Assembly: GCA_947584825.1 (NCBI GenBank)
Contig: CANPWR010000018.1
Span: 1 to 17,233, forward strand
DNA length: 17,233 bases
Direction: 5' to 3'
Origin: an uncultured Clostridia bacterium
GTDB taxonomy: Bacteria > Bacillota > Clostridia > Oscillospirales > Ruminococcaceae
The notes beneath the pieces were generated by a model. The model made no database searches, had not been told where the DNA came from, and saw nothing but the letters and a program-made list of their open reading frames with translations. A program made the position numbers and the translations under genes. This document shows positions 5,618 to 11,434 of this stretch, in pieces (the first letter of the stretch is position 1; each line of letters opens with the position of its first letter).

Positions 5618-6331
5618 CTAGTCAAAGATATTTTTCAGATTTCTTTCGTTTTGATAATCGTAAATATGCAGAGTGTTGTTTTGGTCAAGCGTGGCGAGGA
5701 AAACGTCCTTGACCTTTTTTCCTCTTGCTGAAAGTTCCTTATTGAGCCATGTTTCGTCAACGCCGCAGTATTTGAGGTTCTGACGCATAATTTTGCCGTC
5801 TATGATTATATTGATGTTAAGGTATTCGGGTTTCGGCATAGGCTCCAGCTTCAAATCACCTGCAGTGACAGGTCGGTATTCAGAGCATGGAAAAAAGCTT
5901 ATCTCGCCGTTGTTTTCCATAATGGCGTAATTTATTTGTGAAATGTCAAAATACCCGTTTGTTCTTGCCTTTGTGAGAAGGTCGTTGATGTCGAGCTTTG
6001 CTTTAAGCAGGTTTTTACTGTAGATCTTTCCGTTTTCTATTAAAAGCAAAGTCCTGCCTGAGAAAAAGCGTCGGCATTTTATTGATTTTATAGTCAGAAT
6101 TGAAAACAGAAATACTACAAGACCGTAAATTATCATTGCGATAATGGCGGTTATGACCTCATCGGCCTGTCGGGAGATCGAAAGCTCAGCGGCAATAGAG
6201 CCTATGGTTATTCCGTTTATATAGTCGAACATATTTAGCTCGGAGATCTGTTTGTTTCCCAAAAGCTTTGAAATCAGAAACATTATTATTATAGACAGCA
6301 GAGATGCGCCTATTACTTTTATTACTAACAT
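5618..6331 (-). CDS. DUF421 (YetF-like) membrane protein
   Basis: A 237-residue protein of the DUF421 family (YetF/YdfR/YcaP type), anchored by N-terminal helices with a cytoplasmic C-terminal domain. Hydrophobic segments are at about residues 3-24, 38-52 and 60-84. The conserved opening block is recognisable as NMFDYINGITIGSIAAELS. The soluble part contains RTLLLIENGKI, LTKARTNGYFDISQINYAIMENNGEISFFP and DGKIMRQNL, matching the family's duplicated C-terminal subdomains. Members are linked to the cell envelope or sporulation in some Bacillota, but the biochemical role is not established. The SD GGGTGA lies about 8-13 nt before the ATG. It is divergent from the small gene at 6471 and convergent with maf. 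Confidence 0.88.
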   Translation of the reverse strand: MLVIKVIGASLLSIIIMFLISKLLGNKQISELNMFDYINGITIGSIAAELSISRQADEVITAIIAMIIYGLVVFLFSILTIKSIKCRRFFSGRTLLLIENGKIYSKNLLKAKLDINDLLTKARTNGYFDISQINYAIMENNGEISFFPCSEYRPVTAGDLKLEPMPKPEYLNINIIIDGKIMRQNLKYCGVDETWLNKELSARGKKVKDVFLATLDQNNTLHIYDYQNERNLKNIFD

Positions 6332-6470
6332 ATACTATCACCCTTTATATTTTGATATTAAAATTCTGATAAACTATCGGAATTTAACCATATATGTTAG
6401 TATTTTCAGGACACAGAAAAATATACAAAGCAGTAATAAAAATCAATCTGTTTCAGACGTGGTGAATGTT

Positions 6471-6779
6471 ATGGGATTATTTAAGAAAAGTCAAAAGGGT
6501 ATGTCGGTAAAAGAGCTTCTGTCTTATAACGGCAAGAGCATTTCTTATGCGGTTGAACGCATAAACGGAGATGAAGTAACACTAGGAAAATCGGGAGCTA
6601 TAACAGTGACTGAGGAGGAAGTCATTATAGTATGCGACGGCAAAGAGGTTTTCAGGTGTTCAACAAAGGGAGCTACTATAGCAACTCTTCTAAGCGGAAA
6701 CGGCTGTGACATAAAGGGCAGTGACAAAAGCGGTAAAAGACGTCATATTGTGGCGCATTATGCAATGATTAGAGAATAA
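6471..6779 (+). CDS. Small conserved-looking protein of unknown function
   Basis: A 102-residue cytoplasmic protein starting MGLFKKSQKGMSVKELLSYN. It alternates short beta-type stretches (ISYAVERINGDEVTLG, EEEVIIVCDGKEVFRC) and ends HIVAHYAMIRE. I see no catalytic motif or membrane segment and do not recognise a named family. The frame is open further upstream to an ATG at 6252, but that part overlaps the divergent DUF421 gene and reads like shadow sequence. The ATG at 6471 is preferred because GGTGA lies 5 nt before it; GTG codons at 6459 and 6462 are alternatives. Its stop is 26 bp before a hairpin that also ends an oppositely directed antitoxin-like RNA. It therefore occupies the place a toxin gene holds in the other modules, although the protein bears no resemblance to the toxins. 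Confidence 0.65.
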   Translation: MGLFKKSQKGMSVKELLSYNGKSISYAVERINGDEVTLGKSGAITVTEEEVIIVCDGKEVFRCSTKGATIATLLSGNGCDIKGSDKSGKRRHIVAHYAMIRE

Positions 6780-6799
6780 ATTTCACAGTCGTTTGATAT

Positions 6800-6906
6800 A
6801 AAATAAAGAAACACCGCCTACTCTCTCAAAGTAACGGTGTTTCTTAAATACCTAAACTTGGAGATACCGCCTAGGCATTAATTTGCCGTGTACGGTACTC
6901 TTTTAT
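6800..6906 (-). ncRNA. Orphan antitoxin-like small RNA
   Basis: A fourth copy of the antitoxin-like RNA, read leftwards. The promoter TTGACA (6935-6940), 16-nt spacer, TATGAT (6913-6918) predicts a start near 6906. The body contains GAGTACCGTACAC, the stem GGCA/TGCC and the GGCGGTATCTCC tract, nearly identical to the TA2 antitoxin at 7300-7405. It ends at the hairpin 6806-6845. No toxin-like ORF lies on the opposite strand to the left; the unrelated gene 6471-6779 converges on it instead. It is probably a duplication of the TA2 antitoxin half, lying in direct orientation about 500 bp away. Confidence 0.65.
6806..6845. terminator. Bidirectional hairpin terminator between 6471-6779 gene and orphan RNA
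   Basis: AAGAAACACCG and CGGTGTTTCTT pair over 11 bp, and TACT/AGTA extend the stem inside. The right arm ends TTTCTT followed by AAATA; on the reverse strand TTTCTTTATTT follows. It can end both the small-protein mRNA and the opposing RNA. Confidence 0.78.
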
Positions 6907-6912
6907 ATTTAT

Positions 6913-6940
6913 ATCATAGCACACATATTTTAAATGTCAA
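6913..6940 (-). promoter_or_regulatory. Promoter of the orphan antitoxin-like RNA
   Basis: TTGACA and TATGAT with a 16-nt spacer. The -10 box carries one change from the TATAAT present at the other three copies, so this copy may be somewhat weaker. Confidence 0.75.
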
Positions 6941-7007
6941 GCGTTTAGAGACAAGAAGTTTAGAGGTGAGATATTTAGAATTAATAAGTCCTATAATTCT
7001 TCATAAT

Positions 7008-7036
7008 TTGACAAAGTATTCATTTTATTTTATAAT
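7008..7036 (+). promoter_or_regulatory. Promoter of TA2 toxin-like transcript
   Basis: TTGACA (7008-7013), 17-nt spacer and TATAAT (7031-7036), both perfect. The predicted start is near 7043. The leader GCAAGAGTACTGTACAT closely follows the TA1 and TA3 leaders. Confidence 0.82.
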
Positions 7037-7095
7037 AGACGCAAGAGTACTGTACATAAAAAGGCAGGCGGTTTCTCCCTGTAAAAAGGGGGGGT

Positions 7096-7187
7096 GAAAT
7101 TTGAAAATCTGCGATTTTCAAATACGAGTTTTGTGCTTTTCGGACAATGTCCGAAATTTTGCTTCGCAAAACCGCACAAAACATCGG
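7096..7187 (+). mobile_element. ~90-bp palindromic insertion in the TA2 leader
   Basis: Compared with TA1 and TA3, extra DNA separates the toxin SD (GGGGGGGTG, about 7088-7095) from the homologous start region at 7188. It consists almost wholly of inverted repeats: TTTGAAAATC/GATTTTCAAA, then GTTTTGTGC closing with GCACAAAAC around TTTCGGAC/GTCCGAAA and TTTTGCTTCGCAAAA. There is no transposase and no clear target duplication. I infer a small MITE-like or REP-like insertion. It is too poor in conserved tRNA bases to be a tRNA. Confidence 0.5.
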
Positions 7188-7193
7188 ATGACC

Positions 7194-7280
7194 ATGATAA
7201 GTAACTCGGAGCTATTTTACTGTACGAATATTATTATCAGTGTTACCACACTGTAATACGGAATATTTCGTAATAAATAG
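7194..7280 (+). pseudogene. TA2 degenerate toxin-like ORF
   Basis: Homologue of the 27-aa TA1 peptide, interrupted. Codons from 7194 read MISNSELFYCTNIIISVTTL and then stop at TAA (7254-7256). TA1 has a Cys codon at that position, and in-frame similarity continues beyond as YGIFRNK to a TAG at 7278-7280. The 20 remaining residues lack the basic tail. The normal SD is about 95 nt upstream because of the palindromic insertion. However, the insertion is a multiple of three and open: from a TTG at 7101, just after the SD, a 51-codon frame runs into the same peptide. It is most likely non-functional, though an extended product cannot be excluded. Confidence 0.6.
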
Positions 7281-7299
7281 CAGAGCTTTTTTATATAAC

Positions 7300-7405
7300 A
7301 TAAAAAAGAAACACCGCCTACTCTCTCAAAGTAATGGTGTTTCTTAAACACTAATACAGGAGATACCGCCTAGGCATTAATTTGCCGTGTACGGTACTCT
7401 TTTAT
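7300..7405 (-). ncRNA. TA2 antitoxin-like small RNA
   Basis: Read leftwards from TTGACA (7434-7439), 16-nt spacer, TATAAT (7412-7417), with a start near 7405. It ends at the hairpin 7306-7345 followed on its strand by a run of T. The 5' tract GTACCGTAC is complementary at 8 of 9 positions to GTACTGTAC in the TA2 toxin leader. An internal GGCA/TGCC stem replaces the longer stem of TA1. Together with its upstream palindrome it is nearly identical, inverted, to the TA1 copy. It appears intact although the partner peptide is broken. Confidence 0.7.
7306..7345. terminator. Bidirectional terminator shared by TA2 transcripts
   Basis: AAGAAACACC and GGTGTTTCTT form a 10-bp stem, with TACT/AGTA pairing further in. 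On the reverse strand TTTCTTTTTTA follows, a good U-tract. Confidence 0.8.
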
Positions 7406-7411
7406 ATTTAT

Positions 7412-7439
7412 ATTATAGCACACATTTTTTAAATGTCAA
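7412..7439 (-). promoter_or_regulatory. Promoter of TA2 antitoxin-like RNA
   Basis: Perfect TTGACA and TATAAT boxes with a 16-nt spacer, the same spacer length as in the other antitoxin promoters; the toxin promoters all use 17. Confidence 0.82.
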
Positions 7440-7465
7440 GCATTTAAAAGCAAGAATTTTAGAAA

Positions 7466-7526
7466 CCAGAAGCAAGATTTTTAATCAGAACTTAGTGAAA
7501 ATACAAGTTCTTATATCTTGCCTCTG
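7466..7526. repeat. ~60-bp palindromic element P2
   Basis: Outer arms CCAGAAGCAAGAT and ATCTTGCCTCTG, with inner arms AGAACTT/AAGTTCT. It is an inverted copy of P1 and is placed upstream of the TA2 antitoxin promoter. Confidence 0.72.
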
Positions 7527-7552
7527 CTTACCCTCCAATTAAACAAAGTATA

Positions 7553-7633
7553 AGCCTGCCGTTGTACGGACTTTAACATTTTACTAATTATTCAAAGGCG
7601 GCAAAAACCCCAGCGGCTCGCTGGTCACCGTTG
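7553..7633 (-). repeat. Dispersed repeat copy R5, with mini-hairpin
   Basis: Inverted copy opening AGCCTGCCGTTGTACGG on the + strand. It carries the perfect mini-hairpin CCAGCGGCTCGCTGG (7610-7624). On the reverse strand that stem is followed by GGTTTTTG, so this copy could act as a weak terminator. Confidence 0.7.
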
Positions 7634-7659
7634 CTTATCCTCCAATTAAACAAAGTATA

Positions 7660-7727
7660 AGCCTGCCGTTGTGCTAACCGTCACATTATACAAACTACCC
7701 AAAGGCGGCAGAGGATGCAACGTCACT
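7660..7727 (-). repeat. Dispersed repeat copy R6
   Basis: Inverted copy of the R1/R4 form. It ends GAGGATGCAACGTCACT on the + strand, with no mini-hairpin. The preceding TCCAATTAAACAAAGTATA tract matches the flank of R4 and R5. Confidence 0.72.
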
Positions 7728-7753
7728 GGTTATCACCCTCCTTAAAAAAGTAA

Positions 7754-7828
7754 AGCCCGCCGTTGTACAGACTTTAACATTAATCAAACTACCCAAAGGC
7801 GGCAGAGACCCTGCCGGTTCGGCAGTGG
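7754..7828 (-). repeat. Dispersed repeat copy R7, with mini-hairpin
   Basis: Inverted copy with CTGCCGGTTCGGCAG (7811-7825) as its 6-bp mini-hairpin. It ends 15 bp before the first feo operator-like site, so it marks the left edge of the feo regulatory region. Confidence 0.7.
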
Positions 7829-7842
7829 TTTTCAACAATTTT

Positions 7843-7860
7843 AGTTGCCTTTTGCTAACT
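7843..7860. promoter_or_regulatory. Degenerate DtxR-like operator, feo site 1
   Basis: AGTTGC-N6-CTAACT keeps the right half-site exactly and four of six bases of the left. It lies 36 bp upstream of the -35 box, away from the core promoter. Confidence 0.4.
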
Positions 7861-7896
7861 TGTTTTTGTGAAAAGCTCCAAACTTATTTTTTTGCA

Positions 7897-7925
7897 TTGA
7901 CAAATAATGCGTAAAGTGGTATTCT
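7897..7925 (+). promoter_or_regulatory. Promoter of the feo operon
   Basis: TTGACA (7897-7902), 17-nt spacer and TATTCT (7920-7925). The predicted start near 7932 falls at the edge of operator site 2, an arrangement suited to repression when iron is plentiful. Confidence 0.7.
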
Positions 7926-7932
7926 TTATGTT

Positions 7933-7950
7933 AGTTAGTTTTTGCTAACT
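7933..7950. promoter_or_regulatory. DtxR-like operator, feo site 2
   Basis: Perfect inverted repeat AGTTAG-N6-CTAACT just downstream of the -10 box. It resembles DtxR/IdeR/MntR family boxes, which are built on TTAG-type inverted half-sites. The regulator gene is not in the window. Confidence 0.65.
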
Positions 7951-7965
7951 TTTTATATGGCATCA

Positions 7966-7983
7966 AGTTAGCTAATTCTAACT
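7966..7983. promoter_or_regulatory. DtxR-like operator, feo site 3
   Basis: Second perfect AGTTAG-N6-CTAACT, 33 bp (about three helical turns) after site 2 and 31 bp before the feoA start. The phasing suggests that dimers bind on the same DNA face. Confidence 0.65.
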
Positions 7984-8014
7984 CTTACCCATTATTACAG
8001 AAAGAGATGAAATA

Positions 8015-8230
8015 ATGATACCATTGACCTTTGCAGATGTAGGCGATAAAATTATTATAAAGAAAATCAAGGGCAAGGACGAAACAAGACGCTTTTTGGG
8101 TAATCTTGGCTTCGTCGAGGGCGGAGAAATAGTAATTGTTTCGGATAACGGCGGAAATCTTATAGTGAACGTTAAAAACACCCGTGTTGCAATAAGCCGT
8201 GAAATGGCTAATAAAATTATAGTTGCTTAA
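8015..8230 (+). CDS. feoA: FeoA domain protein, first copy
   Basis: A 71-residue SH3-like FeoA protein, thought to support FeoB-dependent ferrous iron import at the cytoplasmic face of the membrane. The sequence MIPLTFADVGDKIIIKKIKG then FLGNLGFVEGGEIVIVSDNGGNLIVNVKNTRVAISREMANKIIV shows the FeoA beta-barrel pattern, including the GF-x-EG turn and the VAISREMA end. AAAGAGATGA precedes the ATG as a modest SD. It is the first gene behind the iron-type operators. It is clearly different from the second copy, so the pair is an old duplication or separate subfamilies rather than a recent tandem repeat. The usual symbol is shared by both copies. Confidence 0.9.
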   Translation: MIPLTFADVGDKIIIKKIKGKDETRRFLGNLGFVEGGEIVIVSDNGGNLIVNVKNTRVAISREMANKIIVA

Positions 8231-8274
8231 TTTTTTACATATATTTAATTAAATACTGTTAAAGGAGAGATTTT

Positions 8275-8496
8275 ATGCAAACATTAAAGGACGCCGTAAT
8301 AGGTCAGACTGTCAAAGTAAAACGGCTTCACGGCGAGGGTGCGGTCAAGCGCAGGATAATGGATATGGGCATTACAAAGGGCGTAGAAGTGCATATCAGA
8401 AAGGTTGCCCCTCTCGGAGATCCTATAGAGGTTACGGTAAGAGACTATGAGCTTTCTCTGAGAAAGGCTGACGCAGAAATGATAGAGATTGAATAA
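8275..8496 (+). CDS. feoA: FeoA domain protein, second copy
   Basis: A 73-residue FeoA protein with the classic pattern: LKDAVIGQTVKVKRLHGEG, RRIMDMGITKGVEVHIRKVA, PLGDPIEVTVRDYELSLRKADAEMIEIE. The MGITKG and PLGDPIEV elements are nearer the canonical FeoA consensus than those of the first copy. The start is fixed by AAGGAGA (8262-8268) 6 nt before the ATG. It lies 44 bp after the first feoA and 89 bp before feoB. That second gap contains operator site 4 and may hold its own promoter. Confidence 0.93.
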   Translation: MQTLKDAVIGQTVKVKRLHGEGAVKRRIMDMGITKGVEVHIRKVAPLGDPIEVTVRDYELSLRKADAEMIEIE

Positions 8497-8508
8497 ACTT
8501 GTATCTTT

Positions 8509-8536
8509 TTGCATATTAGTTAGCTATGTCTAACAT
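8509..8536 (+). promoter_or_regulatory. Candidate internal promoter of feoB
   Basis: TTGCAT (8509-8514), 16-nt spacer and TAACAT (8531-8536). The boxes are moderate, but the operator-like site fills exactly the spacer, which strengthens the case for a regulated internal start. Confidence 0.4.
8518..8535. promoter_or_regulatory. DtxR-like operator, feo site 4
   Basis: AGTTAG-N6-CTAACA has one mismatch to the perfect sites 2 and 3. It stands between the second feoA and feoB, so the repressor probably binds inside the operon as well. Confidence 0.55.
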
Positions 8537-8545
8537 AAATGTATA

Positions 8546-8563
8546 GCGTGAATACACTCACGC
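8546..8563. other. Hairpin before the feoB ribosome binding site
   Basis: GCGTGA and TCACGC form a perfect 6-bp stem with a 6-nt loop, ending a few bases before the feoB SD (AAGGAA, 8568-8573). It could protect or tune the feoB part of the mRNA. There is no U-tract, so a terminator role is unlikely. Confidence 0.5.
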
Positions 8564-8585
8564 AAGAAAGGAATGGTCATTAAAT

Positions 8586-11024
8586 ATGAGTATTAAAATA
8601 GCGCTTGCGGGAAACCCTAACAGCGGTAAAACGACCCTGTTCAACGCTTTGACAGGTTCAAATCAATTTGTCGGCAACTGGCCGGGCGTAACTGTCGAGA
8701 AAAAGGAAGGAAAAATCAAGGAACACAGCTCCAAAGACGACGAGGTCATTCTCGTTGACCTTCCGGGTATCTACTCCCTCTCACCGTATACACTTGAGGA
8801 GGTCGTTTCGAGGAACTTTCTTTTAGACGAAAAGCCGAACGCTATCATAAACATTATCGACGGCTCAAACCTAGAGAGAAACCTGTATCTTACAACTCAG
8901 CTTGTAGAGCTTGGAATACCTGTTATCGTAGCGGTCAATATGATGGATATAGTAAGGAAAAACGGCGACAAGCTGGACACTCAAAGGCTCTCTAAGGAGC
9001 TTGGCTGTGAAGTTACAGAAATTTCGGCTCTTAAGAGCGAGGGCGTAAACGACCTTATCGAAAAAGCAATCGGTGTTGCAAAGAGCGGTAAAAGAATGGT
9101 TGCTCAGCACAGCTTTGACGGAAGCGTTGAGCATGCTCTTGCACACATTGAAGAGGCTGTTTTGCACGATATGCCTGAAAGCGAACAGAGATTTCTTGCA
9201 ATCAAATTGTTTGAGCGTGACGATAAAGTAATAGAAAGACTGAATTTAGACAGCAGAATTATTTCACATATAGAAACTGACATCAAAAACTGCGAAGACG
9301 AGCTGGACGACGACTCGGAAAGCATCATAACCAGCGAAAGATATACATACATAGCTTCAATTATCGGGAGCTGTTACACAAAGAGAAACAGAGGAAAGCT
9401 GACTGTAACCGATAAAATTGATAAGGTAGTTACAAATCGCTGGCTTGCACTTCCTATCTTTGCGATTGTAATGATTATAGTTTACTATGTTTCGGTCACT
9501 ACTGTAGGAACATGGGCTACAGACTGGGCAAACGACGGTCTGTTCGGCGACGGCTGGCACTTATTCGGCATAGGTTCAAGCGAATACGACGACGCTGCAA
9601 GCGAGTATGCCGAAAATGAAATATTCCTGCCTGAGGTCAAGACAGCTATTGAAGGTGCAAACGAAGCCGGTATCACAGGTGCAGACGAGCTTTTAGCCGC
9701 TGTTGAGGATAAAGACTTCGGCGCTTTTGAAGAGGCTTACGGCTCATACGGCGAGGAGCTTGCCGTTAAAGAAAACAGTAAGTATGACATAGCTCCTATG
9801 CTTCCTCTTGACGAGGAGGGCGAGTTTGCAGACACTCCCGACCCTGCTGAATACGGCATATGGGTTCCCGGAATACCTGTTCTAGTTGAAAAAGGGCTTG
9901 TTGCTGTAAACTGTGCAGACTGGCTTCAGGGCTTGATACTTGACGGTATTGTAGGCGGCGTCGGAGCGGTGCTCGGATTTGTTCCTCAGATGCTGGTACT
10001 GTTTATCTTCCTTGCGTTCTTGGAATCATGCGGATACATGGCGAGGATCGCATTTATTATGGACAGGATATTCCGCAAATTCGGCTTGTCAGGAAAATCA
10101 TTTATTCCAATGCTTATAGGCTCAGGCTGCGGAGTTCCGGGAGTTATGGCGTCCCGAACGATCGAAAACGAGCGTGACCGCCGTATGACTATTATGACCA
10201 CAACATTTATTCCCTGCGGAGCTAAGCTGCCGATCATCGCACTCATCTCTGCCGCTCTCTTTAACGGAACATGGTGGGTCGCACCGAGTGCATACTTCTT
10301 AGGTATTGCTGCAATAATCGTTTCGGGAATTATGCTCAAGAAAACAAAGATGTTCTCAGGCGATCCCGCACCATTTGTAATGGAGCTTCCTGCATACCAC
10401 TTGCCTACTGTAGGAAACATTCTGCGTTCAATGTGGGAGCGTGCTTCATCGTTTATCAAAAAAGCAGGAACTATTATTCTCCTTTCATCAATCGTTATCT
10501 GGGCAGGCTCATGCTTCGGAATAGTAGACGGTATCTTTACATTCAGCGCCGATATGGAACTTGAAGACAGTATTCTAGGAATCGTCGGAAATGCAATCTG
10601 TTGGATATTCTCACCTCTGGGATTCGGCAACATAAAGGCTGCTATCGCTACTATAATGGGTCTTGTTGCTAAAGAAGAGGTTGTCGGAGTATTTGGAGTT
10701 CTCGACTTCGAGGGCATGTCGCGTCTTGCGGGATATGCGTTCTTAGCTTTCAATCTACTATGTGCACCTTGCTTTGCGGCAATCGGAGCTATAAGACGAG
10801 AAATGAACAGTCCCAAGTGGACAGCGTTCGCTATAGCTTACCAATGTGTATTCGCTTATGCGGTCGCTCTTATGATTTACCAGATCGGAAGCGCTTTAAC
10901 GGGCGGTTTAAACATAATCGGACTGATTGCGGCAATTCTTGTTGCAGTATTCCTGATTTATATGCTGGTTAAGCCATACAAAGCTGCTGATAAGCTTAAA
11001 ATAAAGGCAAACGCAAAAGCTTAA
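8586..11024 (+). CDS. feoB: Ferrous iron transport protein B
   Basis: An 812-residue inner-membrane Fe(II) transporter with an N-terminal G-protein domain. G1 GNPNSGKT is at 9-16, G2 NWPGVTVE at 31-38, G3 DLPG at 58-61, G4 NMMD at 118-121 and G5 SALKSEG at 147-153, followed by the helical regulatory region to about 275. The first membrane helix is at about 286-304. Gate-type segments contain GSGCGVPG (512-519) and PCGAKLP (543-549), whose cysteines are proposed to contact iron. Further helices run to the C-terminus, and a basic tail ends the protein. Odd feature: residues ~316-430, between the first helix and the first gate region, are an unusually long acidic, Ala/Glu/Asp-rich segment. The ATG at 8586 is preferred; another ATG nearer the SD (8573) is out of frame. 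It follows feoA-feoA and precedes the Cys-rich partner. Confidence 0.97.
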   Translation: MSIKIALAGNPNSGKTTLFNALTGSNQFVGNWPGVTVEKKEGKIKEHSSKDDEVILVDLPGIYSLSPYTLEEVVSRNFLLDEKPNAIINIIDGSNLERNLYLTTQLVELGIPVIVAVNMMDIVRKNGDKLDTQRLSKELGCEVTEISALKSEGVNDLIEKAIGVAKSGKRMVAQHSFDGSVEHALAHIEEAVLHDMPESEQRFLAIKLFERDDKVIERLNLDSRIISHIETDIKNCEDELDDDSESIITSERYTYIASIIGSCYTKRNRGKLTVTDKIDKVVTNRWLALPIFAIVMIIVYYVSVTTVGTWATDWANDGLFGDGWHLFGIGSSEYDDAASEYAENEIFLPEVKTAIEGANEAGITGADELLAAVEDKDFGAFEEAYGSYGEELAVKENSKYDIAPMLPLDEEGEFADTPDPAEYGIWVPGIPVLVEKGLVAVNCADWLQGLILDGIVGGVGAVLGFVPQMLVLFIFLAFLESCGYMARIAFIMDRIFRKFGLSGKSFIPMLIGSGCGVPGVMASRTIENERDRRMTIMTTTFIPCGAKLPIIALISAALFNGTWWVAPSAYFLGIAAIIVSGIMLKKTKMFSGDPAPFVMELPAYHLPTVGNILRSMWERASSFIKKAGTIILLSSIVIWAGSCFGIVDGIFTFSADMELEDSILGIVGNAICWIFSPLGFGNIKAAIATIMGLVAKEEVVGVFGVLDFEGMSRLAGYAFLAFNLLCAPCFAAIGAIRREMNSPKWTAFAIAYQCVFAYAVALMIYQIGSALTGGLNIIGLIAAILVAVFLIYMLVKPYKAADKLKIKANAKA

Positions 11025-11058
11025 ATGCCTATCAGCTTGAAGGTAAAACGGTGATTTT

Positions 11059-11235
11059 ATGATCGATTTTTTAAAGACAAATTTATCAACAATAATAATC
11101 AGTGTTATATTACTTTTCATAGTCGTATTCATTATAATTAGAATGCGAAAAAGTAAAAAGGCAGGAAGATCCTGTTCCTGCGGATGCGGCTGCTCAGGCT
11201 GTCCGCAGGCAGGCTGCTGCCATAAGGACAGCTAA
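11059..11235 (+). CDS. FeoB-associated Cys-rich membrane protein
   Basis: A 58-residue peptide starting MIDFLKTNLS. It has one membrane helix at about residues 9-28, a basic stop-transfer stretch RMRKSKK (28-34) and a tail with seven cysteines in CSCGCGCSGCPQAGCC (39-54). This is the layout of the FeoB-associated Cys-rich family found after feoB in many Clostridia. Its role is not proven; the cysteines suggest iron or redox handling at the membrane. It begins 34 bp after feoB, so it belongs to the same transcript. A GGTGA lies 4 nt before the ATG. It is too short for common ORF cut-offs and easily missed. Confidence 0.88.
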   Translation: MIDFLKTNLSTIIISVILLFIVVFIIIRMRKSKKAGRSCSCGCGCSGCPQAGCCHKDS

Positions 11236-11258
11236 TAACAAACTTCCTCAATATTTAG

Positions 11259-11295
11259 GCAGGGCTCAATCCTGCACGTAGTCCGCCTTTGGACT
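11259..11295 (+). terminator. Possible end structures of the feo operon
   Basis: Two small hairpins follow the last feo gene: GCAGG/CCTGC (11259-11275) and AGTCC/GGACT (11280-11295). Neither has a good U-tract (AAAAGAATC follows), so termination here is uncertain. Confidence 0.3.
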
Positions 11296-11310
11296 AAAAG
11301 AATCAAGAAA

Positions 11311-11374
11311 CCAGAGGCAAGATATAAGAACTTATTTTTTTCAGTAAGTTCTTGTGGTAGTATCTTGCTTCTGG
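11311..11374. repeat. ~60-bp palindromic element P3
   Basis: CCAGAGGCAAGAT and ATCTTGCTTCTGG form a 13-bp perfect outer stem, with AAGAACTTA/TAAGTTCTT inside. It is the best-conserved of the three palindromes and lies 26 nt before the TA3 antitoxin promoter. Confidence 0.78.
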
Positions 11375-11400
11375 CTTCTAAAATTCTTTCCTCTAAATAC

Positions 11401-11428
11401 TTGACAAATGAAGATCATATGTTATAAT
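11401..11428 (+). promoter_or_regulatory. Promoter of TA3 antitoxin-like RNA
   Basis: TTGACA (11401-11406), 16-nt spacer and TATAAT (11423-11428). The boxes are kept exactly while the spacer differs from TA1, which points to selection on the promoter. Confidence 0.85.
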
Positions 11429-11434
11429 ATAAAT

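Noticed and set aside
6252..6470. N-terminal extension of the small gene at 6471
   Set aside because: It would overlap the divergent DUF421 start by 80 bp and its residues look like reverse-strand shadow; an SD-like GGTGA supports 6471.
6888..7097. 69-codon forward frame
   Set aside because: It runs across the orphan RNA promoter and the TA2 toxin promoter and leader, without an SD; it is better explained by those signals.
7096..7187. Possible tRNA or tRNA-like cloverleaf
   Set aside because: Arms have the wrong lengths, and there is no TTCGA loop, no anticodon arm of normal form and no CCA context; it is better read as a palindromic insertion.
9986..10816. 276-codon open frame on the reverse strand inside feoB
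   Set aside because: It is a mirror of the membrane domain of feoB, has no SD or recognisable domain, and conflicts with a certain gene in the other direction.
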